Origin: Molanna angustata
Lineage: Eukaryota > Arthropoda > Insecta > Trichoptera > Molannidae
DNA length: 64,000 nucleotides
Direction: 5' to 3'
Assembly (NCBI GenBank): GCA_963576475.1
Contig: OY754981.1
Location: 17,518,341 to 17,582,340, forward strand
The notes under the pieces are model-generated. The model made no database searches and was not told where the DNA came from. It worked only from the letters and a program-made list of their open reading frames with translations. This document shows, piece by piece, positions 13,539 to 23,095 of this stretch (positions within the stretch are counted from its first letter, which is position 1; the number at the start of each line of letters is the position of its first letter). The position numbers and the translations under genes were made by a program.

Positions 13539-14240
13539 AAAAATTTAATATTTATTGAATACGGTGAAAAATAATAAAGTACCTAATTATATTGTTTTTA
13601 TTTATTCACTAATTTTAATACAAAGGTATGCGATACATATTGAAAGGACTGTTATTTATTATGTAAATATAATTACAGCGTTTACCTTGAGTTTGCTTAA
13701 TTAACCAAAAAATCTCTTTTTTTCCTTTTCTCCAGTCCATGGTGCCTTTACCGTTTCCTTTGTTTTTCTTTCAACATCTTTTATTTTGCCTCTAGGCGAT
13801 CTCATTTACAGACTCAATTAACTGGATGTAATTGCGCCTAATTGTGTTTTTTATACCTCGATGTAATTAGCAAATAAAATTGTTTATTCCTGAATCAGTC
13901 GATCCCGGAATGGAGTCCATTGTTATAGTAATGGGATATTATTAATTGAATTAGCGATCATCAAGGGTGGATGAAAAACAACCCTTGGATTTACGACTAA
14001 CAAAATGGTTTGTAGTTGTACGCCATTGACAGTCGACAGTAAATTTAGTTCACATTAACACGATATGTGTTTTGCTGCGTGAATGTACCATAGTATATTT
14101 ATACTATTCATCACCACCATATTATGAAGACCATATTTTTATCATAATTTATTTATTATCTATATTTGGTTTATCGGCAGAAAATATTTGGTGAAACTCC
14201 GTGATGGTTATAATTATTAAGCGTTTGAATTAAGCCTCGG
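13539..14240. other. Non-coding stretch
   Basis: No gene or repeat recognised; local A+T-rich sequence with unique-looking segments. Confidence 0.4.
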
Positions 14241-14274
14241 AGTGACTCGGCCAAGTTCGATTTTACCCGAAGTC

Positions 14275-14316
14275 AGTAGACTTCGTCACACACGAAGATT
14301 GCCTCTCTCTCTGTCG
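14275..14316 (+). repeat. Short shared motif with hairpin, copy 1
   Basis: AGACTTCGTCACACACGAAG followed shortly by a CTCTGTCGCGC motif also occurs at 30259-30298, in otherwise unrelated flanks. CTTCG and CGAAG can pair around TCACACA. It may be the head of a small repeat or a shared regulatory site; I cannot tell which. Confidence 0.5.
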
Positions 14317-14489
14317 CGCCTAGTTGAAATAAGTACGAATGAGACGAAAACAACTGCGATCAATTTGAATTGCATTTGTTTGGCTTCAAAATGTATAAAG
14401 CGAAGCTGTTGTTTTCTACCTTTTAGTGTAAATTAATTTTAGTGTAAATTAAACTTTTGATTGAATAAAATATATGTATTCGTTAAGTT

Positions 14490-14600
14490 GGCGCAAGATC
14501 GTGATGAATTTGGTGTGATGGTCGCAAACCTCCGCTAGGAGCGACACAAGAAGAAGAAGAAGAAAAAGACGAAGAGGAAAGTCAAGAAAGACATATTTTA
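14490..14600 (+). pseudogene. LINE 3' coding end relic with AAG-rich tail
   Basis: Translation reads KLAQDRDEFGVMVANLR, one stop, then ERHKKK, the pattern of the last codons of RTE-like LINEs (A-x-DR-x-x-W/F...). A GAAGAA-rich tail follows. Only the extreme end is preserved. Confidence 0.5.
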
Positions 14601-14789
14601 CTCCTTATATAACGCAATAACGTCTATACCATATTGGAGAGCAAATTCAACTACTGTGTAGTTTCAACTAAAAGCATATTCTAACAGTTGTATAAATAAA
14701 AGAAAATATTTCCCTAAACATTTACATACAATACAAATCTAATACACACTTTGATTATTGGTCTTTACCGCTCGCACAAAATTAACGAG

Positions 14790-15310
14790 TATGCTGTGGC
14801 TGACGCAATACTCCTCACTACCAAGTCACTCCACAAAGTATTCAAATGTTGTATAGAAAATTAACAACATATTTATGAAATTATGTAGTTTGTTCAATAT
14901 TTTTTATTTAAATATTTTTTTATGAAAGCTTGATATTTCTTCAATGCCATTTTATATATGTAAGTGATGTGCTTTTTTACCAATTTGAAAATAAAAATTT
15001 AAAATTTAAAGTTTCCTGAGCTTGGGGTCACCTTGAAATATTTGACAGTTTAAAAAATTGAGGCACTATTCAGATGTCCTTCAAAATCTAATGAGGTCTA
15101 AGTGAGTATGAGGTATACAAAATTTGCATAATTTGTTCGATAAAGTAAAATAAACCCGCCGTAGGTACATAACATACAGCACATAGTAGACAGTACACAG
15201 CACACACACAGATACATTGTGATTAAACTTTCAGAATACAATCTCAGCATAATACTAGTTGATAATCTGCAATAAAAAAATAGCCTAAAAATTGCGAAAT
15301 CGCGAAATAT
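14790..15310 (+). repeat. Dispersed repeat (family beta), copy 1
   Basis: It aligns along about 500 bp with 45821-46445. Shared phrases include ACTACCAA, TCTTCAATGCCAT, AGTGATGTGC and TACAATCTCAG, with a CA-rich patch near the 3' end and AAAAATTGCGAA close to the end. Non-coding. This copy lacks the four-fold 50-bp tandem expansion of the second copy. Confidence 0.75.
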
Positions 15311-16174
15311 ATCGGTTCAATAACTTGAATTTTTACTTATTGATAATATTAATTTCAAAAATATAATAATTCATGTAATATGTTGTTATTCAACTGGTCA
15401 CCCTATTTATTGCGTATCCCCTAATAAAACTTTGTCATCTCTTCTCTATACTACCAACTATAATTTACAAAATATTATTATGATACTTCGATAACATTAT
15501 ACTTTATTTTCGTTTTATGTGCCACTTAAATTGCATTACATCGAAAACAGCAAGAAATATGGCGCACCTATTATTTTTATAGTTCCGGCATTCAAATTTA
15601 CCGCTTTCTTCTCCTCTGCGCTCGTAAAGTTACCACTCCGCCATAGACAATTTTACCGCCAAAATGTTTACCAGTATGAAAAGTTCCTACCTACTTCTTC
15701 ATTATTTGCTTTTAACCATATTATATCCATCGCTCCGGTTGCATCGCATTAACCGAATCATATTTCCTTTGATAGTTCATCCGCCATTTTAGAATTTATG
15801 GCAAACGTATATTTCAACATCGAATATTATTATATGTATTGATTATAATATGTATGTGCTATGGAACGCAAACATACACGAAAAATTATGCATTTATTCT
15901 CTAAATATTAAAACATACGTAGTTTATTGAAAATAATTCATTAATAACTTCGTTATCAACCACGTATTTGGGATTGCAAAATAAAAATGCGCATAGTGCT
16001 CACAAAAAATATAACAATGTTGTCAATTATTTTTAATCGTGTATTTGACAGCTACTCTACGACAAAGTCAACATTAAATCATTTGAAGTTATACATTTTA
16101 TTTAAAATCTACTAACATTTAATTTTACTAACATTTAATTTCATTTAAATTTTACTAACTATCAGTAATCATTA
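15311..16174. other. Non-coding stretch
   Basis: The 77-codon frame at 15519-15752 shows no family features. Nothing else is recognised. Confidence 0.4.
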
Positions 16175-16177
16175 AAA

Positions 16178-16650
16178 TATCACAGACTCGATACTCTCGA
16201 ATGTAGAAGAGTCTTACACGACCAGTCCCTGCTGCGTAGAATTCTGAACGGTGCTATCGACTCGCCTGAGCTTGTTAACCTAGTAGGTATCCGTGTTCCA
16301 AGTAGAACAGTTCGCCGACCTGAACTTTTGCATGTACCAGTATGCAGAAGTAATGTCAGGAAGAATTCCACTATTCCACGCATATGTGATTCTCACAACA
16401 CGTTATTGTCAGCTGGGGTGGACATGTTCAGTGCAAAATATGAAAGGTTTCGTGAAGAAATACTGAAGGTGATGCGCTCTTCATCCCCCCCCCTTCCCAT
16501 CCCTCCTTATCTCTTATCAGTCCCATACATAACTTTAATTTTCTTAATTATTATTTTTTTTCTTTGTTTGTTGATTTCTTAGTATGAACTGTCTTTTGTT
16601 ATTGTTGTTAACTTATTATTGATGGAATGCTTTTATTGTCTCTGACTACA
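16178..16650 (+). pseudogene. LINE (CR1/Jockey-like) C-terminal fragment
   Basis: The frame RLDTLECRRVLHDQSLL... continues open to the stop at 16582. It has the marks of the C-terminal domain of Jockey/CR1-type LINEs: an RR then LL-x-x-ILNG, then an I-x-VPSR-x-x-R block, a P-x-x-R-x-N block and a conserved PR-x-C near the end. The reverse transcriptase and endonuclease upstream are missing. A short non-coding 3' part reaches the tail of the minus-strand LINE at about 16651. Confidence 0.7.
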
Positions 16651-16667
16651 TATATACATACATACCA

Positions 16668-17440
16668 TCACGCCTTGTCCCTCACGGGGTAGGCAGAGAG
16701 AACCGAACGCCACATTTTTCTATCTTGACACGCATTCATCGCCTCATCAACATTCATACATCGTCTTATACATGTTCGTCTGTTGTTCACGCTTCTTACA
16801 TTTCCATCTTTCAAAATATCGTTTACATGGTCGTGCCATCCTTTTCTTGGGCGCCCGCGACCTCTTATTCCGTTCCTGTCAGCTTTGTATATTTTCTTCG
16901 TCAGGCGTTCTTCGTTCATTCTCCCCAAGTGGCCAAACCATCTCAATGTGTTAACTTTCATTCTGTTAATTACATCTTTCTTTATCTTACATTCTTTCCT
17001 TGTATCTTCATTCCGAATTCTATCATACATCGTTCTGTTACAAATTCTTCTAAGCGATCTCATTTCAACTGCATTTATTCTGCTTTCGTGCGACTTCTGC
17101 CATGTCCAGGTCTCACTTGCATATGTCAGGGTTGGCACTACGATTGCGTTATGAATGGCAACTTTAGCGTCTCTTGATATGTCGCGATCATTCATAACTG
17201 GTCTAAGTGCTCCATTCACTCTGTTTCCTGCCATAACTCTTCTTTCAATATCCTTATCAGGCCGACCATTCCGTTGGAACATACTACCCAGGTAGACATA
17301 CTCGTCGACTTGTTCAAGCCATTCATTCTCTACTTTTATTCGACACACTGTTCTGCTTTCACTCTTTTCAAAGACCATTACCTTTGATTTGCTGGCATTC
17401 ATTTTAAGTCCGTTTTCTATGCATCCTTCACATACCATAC
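16668..17440 (-). pseudogene. LINE (RTE-like) ORF2 C-terminal half
   Basis: An open frame covering the thumb and C-terminal region: VCEGCIENGLKMNASKSKV (the N-x-x-KS-x-x-M block after YADD), EYVYLGSMF, LTYASETWTWQ, RRICNRTMYDRIRNED, LRWFGHLGRM, GRGRPRKGW and the terminal SAYPVRDKA. This set and its order are common in lepidopteran LINEs. Residues before the first block in this frame belong to the inverted piece. The frame is intact to its stop, so the insertion is fairly young, but it lacks endonuclease and most of RT. Confidence 0.8.
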
Positions 17441-17454
17441 TTACAAGATACTGG

Positions 17455-17985
17455 ATCAAAGAGTACGAAAGGTTACAGAGAGCAAGATTTGGGATGCTCA
17501 AGGGGCTTTTGTTGACGGCAGAGGATGTATAGACCAAATTTTTTCTTTACGTATGGTCACAGAAAAGGTTTTGGTAAAAACCAAAAACTTTTCTGCGCCT
17601 TTATAGACCTTGAAAAGGCCTATGATAAAGTTGTAAGAGAAAAACTATGGAATATACTATCGATGTACGGAGTGAAGAGTAAGCTGATACGTGCAATCGC
17701 CTCATTATATGAGAACAGCAAAGCATGTGTTCGTGTTAACGACACAACAACAACTTGGTTCTCTATAAATAATGGCGTTAGACAGGGGTGCGTGTTGTCC
17801 CCTTGGCTCTTTAATCTCTACATTGATTTCTGCATAAGAGCCCTTAAGTATGAAAGTAAGGGTCTGAAACTGAGTACTGTAACAGTACGTGATCTGATGT
17901 ATGCAGACGACAAAGTATTGTTAGCAGAAAGTATGGAAGAGTTACAGTCTCTGACTATGTCATGTAAATTGTATAATCAAAACAG
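17455..17985 (+). pseudogene. LINE (RTE-like) RT core, inverted 5' piece
   Basis: The plus strand encodes the RT core: the DAQGAFVDGRGCIDQIFSLR block, then AFIDLEKAYDKV, GVRQGCVLSPWLFNLYID and YADDKVLLAESMEEL. The first block is in a different frame from the rest, with a one-base shift near 17575-17590. The catalytic YADD is intact. The last codons before the stop at 17992 look like flanking sequence. It is the same element as the minus-strand fragment next to it. Confidence 0.8.
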
Positions 17986-18333
17986 TAAATGAGCTGTTTG
18001 CTTCCCAAATATAAAATAAATAAATAAAATAAAATCTATTTACTTCTTTCAATTTCAGATTTAACATTCAAATGATTTTAATGAATATATTTTATAAAAT
18101 TCGGAAGGACTACAAATTGGTTGGGGATAAGATTTACAGTCTTGGTAATTTGAATGTCCAACGTTTATTATTTTGTTAGATAATGTGTGTTTTTGTGAAT
18201 TTGTTTCTACATGGCTTTCAATACCATCAGGTATTTCAATAAAAGTTTTTTTTTCATATTGTTGACAATTTCTGCAGAAGAAAAAAATAGCAGCGAAGAG
18301 ATATTTAAGACATTCACCCCCAAATGAAAACAC

Positions 18334-18775
18334 GATGCAGCAGTACGTTCAGAATGAATGCCAAGAGCACTTAGTAACACTTGCCTTTCAGAATTCAGAA
18401 CAAACGCTCTAAAGACACTCGCTTTCAGATTGAAGGTCGAGTGTACGCTCCAAACGCTCTGTAAAATCGTCGGATGAAAAACGCTCTGACTGTTATAGTA
18501 TCTGTTAACTCTATTTTATTTGTGTTAATATTATTTTGTTTCTGCGGTGTTAATTATGTAGTTGACATTACCTATATCTGATGACAATATACATTCACAA
18601 AGAAGTTAATTTAAGAAAATTATTTAAAAGTGTCCAATAAAAGGTCAGTGAGCATTATTTAGTCCACTTCTCAATTGTTGTCTTTCGATGAAAATATAAC
18701 CTTGAAAGATATGATAAATGACATCTGACATTTAAAACGCCCTATGTTGCGTTCAAATTGAAAACCATACTACCG
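18334..18775 (+). mobile_element. Non-autonomous DNA transposon (family eta), copy A
   Basis: It aligns over more than 400 bp with 20433-20950; shared phrases are GTCGGATGAAAAACGCTCTG, TATAGTATCTGTT, CCAATAAAAGGTCAG and TTTAAAACGCCC. The left end is degraded and the right end is missing or diverged after TGCGTTCAAATTGAA. No transposase. Confidence 0.7.
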
Positions 18776-19431
18776 CGCAGCACGAAGTGATGTATGCAAG
18801 CTTGAATTTATAAACCAACACTTGAATAACGGCAAACTTCATTATACAGCTAAAAACAGCGTAAAAACACAATTTATTTTCACACGGTGGAAACATTATA
18901 TAGTGATATAGCTCCCTTCTCCGAAGATCCTGACTAGGTAAATTGTTTTTTTATTTTTCACAATACCGAACGCTACCTACCACAGAGATACAAATGAATA
19001 ATGATGACAAATAAAATGGATATATTTTTTCCGTGTAATTTATCTTAACCCGTTCATACTTCAATTGGAGTCTAACTAAATAACCAGGGAATAGATCTCG
19101 TTGAATCCGCGGTGGTTAAACTCAGCTCAAATAATGAATTGCTCTACTATAAAGACCTCGTAGATATTTCGATTGCAATCAATTTCTGGCACTCTACAAA
19201 GCTCGTCGACTATGCTCGTGGCTTTCAATTTGGAACCGCTTAATATTAAATCAACTACATTGATTGTGCTCAAAGCAAACCTATTCATAAATAATAGTGT
19301 ATTCATGCTGAATCGGACTGCAGTTGTTAGAATAAAAGTAAGTCGTGAATAATTTATTAGTTTAATAATTACGTTGGTTACAAAAAAATATGTATAATTC
19401 AAATTAATGTAAAGGAAAAACTAAGAGTCTC
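18776..19431. other. Non-coding stretch
   Basis: No gene recognised. The 91-codon minus frame at 19127-19402 has no family features. Confidence 0.4.
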
Positions 19432-19790
19432 CCAAAGAGCCATGGAAAGAGCCACGTTAGGATTAAGTCTGAGAGACAGGGTGCGAAACGACACCATCAG
19501 GGAAAGAACAAAAATGGTTGATGTCGTCCACCGCATTCTTACCCTGAAGTGGAGATGGGCGGGCCACGTGGCTAGATATCCCGAAGACAGATGGCCAAGG
19601 ATAGTGTTGGCTTAGAGACCGAGAATAACAGTCAGAGTTGTTGTAAGACCGCCAATGAGATGGAGAGATGACACCAGCCGTCATGCTGGTGTCAATTGGT
19701 TCCTCAGAGCATAAGATAGAGTGGCGTGGAAGGAGATGGAGGCCTTCGTCCAGGAGTGGACGGGATTAGACTGAGAAGAAGAATAATGTA
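19432..19790 (+). pseudogene. LINE (RTE-like) C-terminal relic
   Basis: Translation gives LRVSQRAMERATLGLSLRDR, RNDTIRERTKM, LKWRWAGHVARYPEDRW, then a stop, then WRDDTSRHAGVNW and WKEMEAFVQEWTGLD before a GAAGAA tail. These are the last blocks of a LINE family widespread in Lepidoptera. Internal stops mark it as dead; the upstream RT is absent. Confidence 0.8.
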
Positions 19791-20432
19791 AAGGATTGTA
19801 TATAATGTAATGACGGATATAGAGAGAAGGGAATATTGCACCTACCTGGTGGCGAACTTCTTCAACTTTCTTCTTGCACCCACTTAAACCTCTATATCAC
19901 AACACTATTAGATTGGTATATCACATCATTTCCAAACACGGTTTGGATATAAAATACGCACGGTGCGTAGTTTTAAAAAAACAAAAAGTAAAAGAAATAC
20001 AAAATATGTAGGTATATTTCGTCTTGTATCGAATTTCTTCAACTGTCAGTGAGACGTACACGGCGACGAGTTGTAGACAATTATATGACAGTTGACTTCG
20101 GATGTAGGTAGCAATATTTTTGGGAGAAGGGTTGGAAGTGTTGCCAAAGTGTACGTTTTTTTTCGAAAGGTTGACAATATTTAAATGTATCGCCATCAAA
20201 CTAGGTAAAGCCTGTGTCACGATGGTTATCTCATTTCCATACATAAATATAAAACATGAAATACATTCAAAACATTAATTAATTATTAATTATCACAAAC
20301 ATAAATACGATAAACATAAATATAAAAAAAACTAAATCCCAAAACACACAGAATTATTTCCGTGGGTAATTTAAATCTCAGTTGCCCTTCTTCACACGTC
20401 ATCCAGTTTACTTTTACTTAGGATCATGACAA
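19791..20432. other. Non-coding stretch
   Basis: Nothing recognised. The 107-codon minus frame at 19921-20244 lacks recognisable features. Confidence 0.4.
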
Positions 20433-20950
20433 CTCAGGGCTGCGTTCACAATGAACGCCGAGTGCACTTAGTGACGCTCTAAGCCGTTTATAATGACCGG
20501 AAACAGAGTGTACGCACCAAACGCTCGTTAAAATTGTCGGATGAAAAACGCTCTGACAGTTATAGTATCTGTTGACTTCTATTTTATCTGTGGAATGATG
20601 ACTTATAGTTTTGTTTCTGTGGTATCTATTATGTCAGATGACATCATTTGACATTATTTATGATGACAATATGCATTCACAAAGAGGTTGATTTACAAAA
20701 ATACCATACAAAAACTTCCAATAAAAGGTCAGAGATAATTATTTACTCCACTGCCCACTGTCTTTTGATAAAAATATAACCTAAAAAGATACATGTATGA
20801 TATTTGACATTTAAAACGCCCGATGCTGCGTTCAGATTGAATCGCCGCTCGAAAGCGTTCAATGAGATTGGTGCGAAAAACGCCATAATCTGCAACTTCG
20901 GGTACATCCGTCGCCCGATGTCGAGTGTTATATCTGAACACAGCCCTGAG
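20433..20950 (+). mobile_element. Non-autonomous DNA transposon (family eta), copy B with terminal inverted repeats
   Basis: The left end CTCAGGGCTGCGTTCA and the right end (minus strand) CTCAGGGCTGTGTTCA form a 16-bp inverted repeat with one mismatch. CAGGG ends are common in hAT elements, but I see no clean 8-bp target duplication, so the superfamily is open. No transposase. The sister copy is at 18334-18775. Confidence 0.7.
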
Positions 20951-21141
20951 ATACCTCGTGGCTTACTACAATGGTGATCATATTTAGTTGTAATATTTTT
21001 TATACTAATTAAAATTTTAAAAATATTTTAGAATCGAAAGTATATCAAATGAACTGATGTTATTCAAATATATTTATTGATATTCTGCTACTAAACTTAA
21101 TGTTATCATTAAAATATATATAAGAAGGTACAGTGTCTGTA

Positions 21142-21440
21142 GCGGTGATAGCCCAGCGGTAATGTCGTCGCATCACATGCGTGAGGTCGACGGTTCGAAT
21201 CCGGGCGGAGCACGCACCTCTGGATTTTTTAAAAAAATCTATGTGCGGATTTATATCACTAGCTATGTGTAGCCATGATCCAATTTGTCTGGTTCCTCTT
21301 TCTAAGGGTTACGAAGGTCAGATGGCAGTCGCTTCAATGTAATAACCAGACTCGCCAATTCCAGCAGGATCATGGTCAAAGCGTACCCCGATAAAAACGG
21401 GACGAAAGCGCTAAGGGGAAAGAAGAATAAGAAGGTACAG
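21142..21440 (+). mobile_element. SINE with tRNA-Val-like head
   Basis: An A box TAGCCCAGCGG and a B box GGTTCGAATCC lie at the usual spacing, and the loop ATCACAT would give anticodon CAC (Val). The acceptor and T stems pair poorly, so it is not a tRNA gene. A body of about 220 bp follows, containing GCGTACCCCGATAAAAACGG and GCGCTAAGGGG, ending in a GAAGAAT-type tail. Confidence 0.7.
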
Positions 21441-21879
21441 TGTTTCTTATTTCTCGTCTTAAACGATCCATTTCGTTTTTAAATATTTTTACTTCTGTAA
21501 CCATGTTCATCGTTTATTAAACTGATCCTGGAACGAATCTGTGTCTAACATTAAGTAGCAGTTCACCAGAAAACAACCTCTTTATTAATGTAACCAGGTA
21601 AACCAAGAATGCATAATACTAAGACGTGTCTGGGATATGTAATTGTGTCGTTGCCTACTCAAGAAACAAAACATTATTTAATAATTTTATTACCTACCAA
21701 TTTGTTTTGGCATGCTATTTTACTAAACATTCGTGTAAGCATAAGTATGTAATAAATAACATAACATTCTGTATACTATCTAGTGATGGGATTTTATCTA
21801 CTAGGCCAAAAACTAATCAGTCTTATTCTATTTTACAGAAGCAGGTAATATTTCAAATATTAATTTGACACGCAATGGA

Positions 21880-22090
21880 CTATCGAGTGTCCGGAAAAGA
21901 CCAAAAGAGCGTCTCAAAAGACGATGGAAGAGTCTCTGAGGACAATGCTCAGGATTGGACAAAGTGGAGGAGAACAATAAGGAGAGCCGACCCCACCACC
22001 ATGTTGGATAAAAGCTGAGGAAGAGACAGAGTCAGATACCTAACCAACTGAGCCACAATAGCCGACTTATGCTAGTATCAAGAAAGATTC
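21880..22090 (+). pseudogene. LINE C-terminal relic, frame-shifted
   Basis: One frame reads RPKERLKRRWKSL, and after a shift another reads EDNAQDWTKWRRTIRRADPT, a common ending of LINE-encoded proteins (A-x-DR-x-x-WR). Stops follow. Only a short, broken end is left. Confidence 0.6.
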
Positions 22091-22132
22091 ATAAGAAAAT
22101 ATCATTCTGTTTTCTTTCCATATATGTACCTA

Positions 22133-22191
22133 CATGTTACTGGGTGCGTGAACTTGTTACTGGGTGCGTGATAAATTAATATTTGACATAG
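22133..22191 (+). mobile_element. SINE (family 1), part left of the errantivirus
   Basis: ACTTGTTACTGGGTGCGTG to AATATTTGACATAG matches the body of the SINEs at 40690 and 49211. A piece containing TTACTGGGTGCGTG is doubled. The head is missing. The SINE continues at 30119 after the retroviral element, so it was split by that insertion. Confidence 0.8.
22188..22191. repeat. Errantivirus target-site duplication, left (ATAG)
   Basis: ATAG stands directly before the LTR at 22192 and again directly after the other LTR at 30119-30122. Errantiviruses make 4-bp duplications. Confidence 0.85.
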
Positions 22192-22411
22192 AGTTAAGTC
22201 TCTGCGGTGCGGTGACTTAATAAAAAAAATGATATTAAATTTAATTACTAAATAATTCACACCGAAGGTGACTAAACACAGTATATATTTGCAACGCGAA
22301 CAATATAACAATGACGTCGTTTTGTCCCGCGCTCTCCCTTTTATGAAATGTCTTATCTGGTGTGGCGTGCTATCTACCCACGTGTTTCTCACCAGATCTC
22401 ATCCCATAACT
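22192..22411 (-). repeat. Errantivirus 3' LTR, 220 bp
   Basis: Plus-strand ends AGTTAAGTC and CCCATAACT, giving an AGTTA/TAACT terminal inverted repeat. Identical to 29899-30118 by eye. Confidence 0.93.
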
Positions 22412-22426
22412 CCTCCATTCCCAGAT
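22412..22426 (-). promoter_or_regulatory. Errantivirus polypurine tract
   Basis: On the minus strand, TGGGAATGGAGG lies directly before the LTR, as expected for the primer of plus-strand DNA synthesis. Confidence 0.75.
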
Positions 22427-22623
22427 GAGAAGTCAGAAAATACGATTTTCTGACTTTCAAAAAGCCCTTGAATTAGATTTGATTTTAAACTTCCAATTTT
22501 TATTCCCTCCCTCTTGTATTGACTATTTACCTATTTTATTATTATGTTTGGTCACCCTTTGTGTAATTACAATTCTTTATTTAATTCTTCTAAGTTTTTT
22601 TTTTTTTTGACTCTAATGATTTT

Positions 22624-22925
22624 AACATTTCAAGTATATAACATTGAATTTTCCTTAATTATTTCACTTACAATTATTACGTGCGACTTATATAATATAA
22701 TTGATAATTTCTTAGTTAATATTTCAAGTACATATCATTAAATTTTTCTTAATTATTTCAACTTAATTATTTGGTGCAACTTGTATAATATAATCGATTA
22801 TTTCTTAATAATTAACATTTCAAGTACATATCATTTATTTTATTTTATTTTTTTTTTTTTTTTTAATTATTTCAACTTAATTATTTGGTGCAACTTATAT
22901 AATATAATTGATAATTTCTTAATTA
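22624..22925 (-). repeat. Three 95-bp tandem repeats in the errantivirus 3' non-coding region
   Basis: Units starting AA(C/T)ATTTCAAGTA at 22624, 22719 and 22814 each end in TATAATATAATTGAT-like sequence. The third contains an extra T-rich insertion. They lie between the env stop and the polypurine tract. Confidence 0.8.
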
Positions 22926-22934
22926 ATACACTCA

Positions 22935-23095
22935 TTAGAATATTGGAGTCTCTCTTATGTTTGTTTTCACTTCGTCCTTAATAAGGGGCTTTTTCTTACA
23001 CATTTTATTTAACACGTTCAGTTTATTGTTCAAATAGTAACCAAAAATTAACACTAAAATCACGTAGATTATTATTGTCCACACACTGATTTTTT
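22935..23095 (-). pseudogene. env: Env membrane anchor and tail, out of frame
   Basis: In the frame adjacent to the main env frame, the minus strand encodes about 50 residues: a strongly hydrophobic stretch of some 20 residues (Ile/Val/Leu-rich), then a Lys-rich tail ending at a stop at 22935-22937. This is what the family has at the C-terminus of Env. A stop in this frame lies just upstream of the A6 run at 23090-23095, so the break can be placed in that run. I do not give a joined protein. Confidence 0.75.

Larger units (their letters stand above)
16651..17992 (-). mobile_element. LINE insertion with inverted 5' part (twin priming)
   Basis: The 3' part of the element reads on the minus strand (17440 to 16651) and the part that should precede it reads on the plus strand (17455 to about 17970). 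The outer end of the inverted piece, after YADD and a LLAESMEEL block, is the sequence that in an intact element would directly precede the start of the minus-strand piece, while the most 5' sequence lies at the inner junction near 17445-17455. This is exactly the layout predicted for twin priming. The 3' end is a (ATGT)n-like tail. Confidence 0.8.

Noticed and set aside
16725..17177. 150-codon plus-strand frame
   Set aside because: It is the antisense shadow of the LINE C-terminal frame on the minus strand.
18061..18333. 90-codon Cys-containing minus-strand frame
   Set aside because: No recognisable domain, and it runs into the degraded MITE at 18334; insufficient for a gene call.
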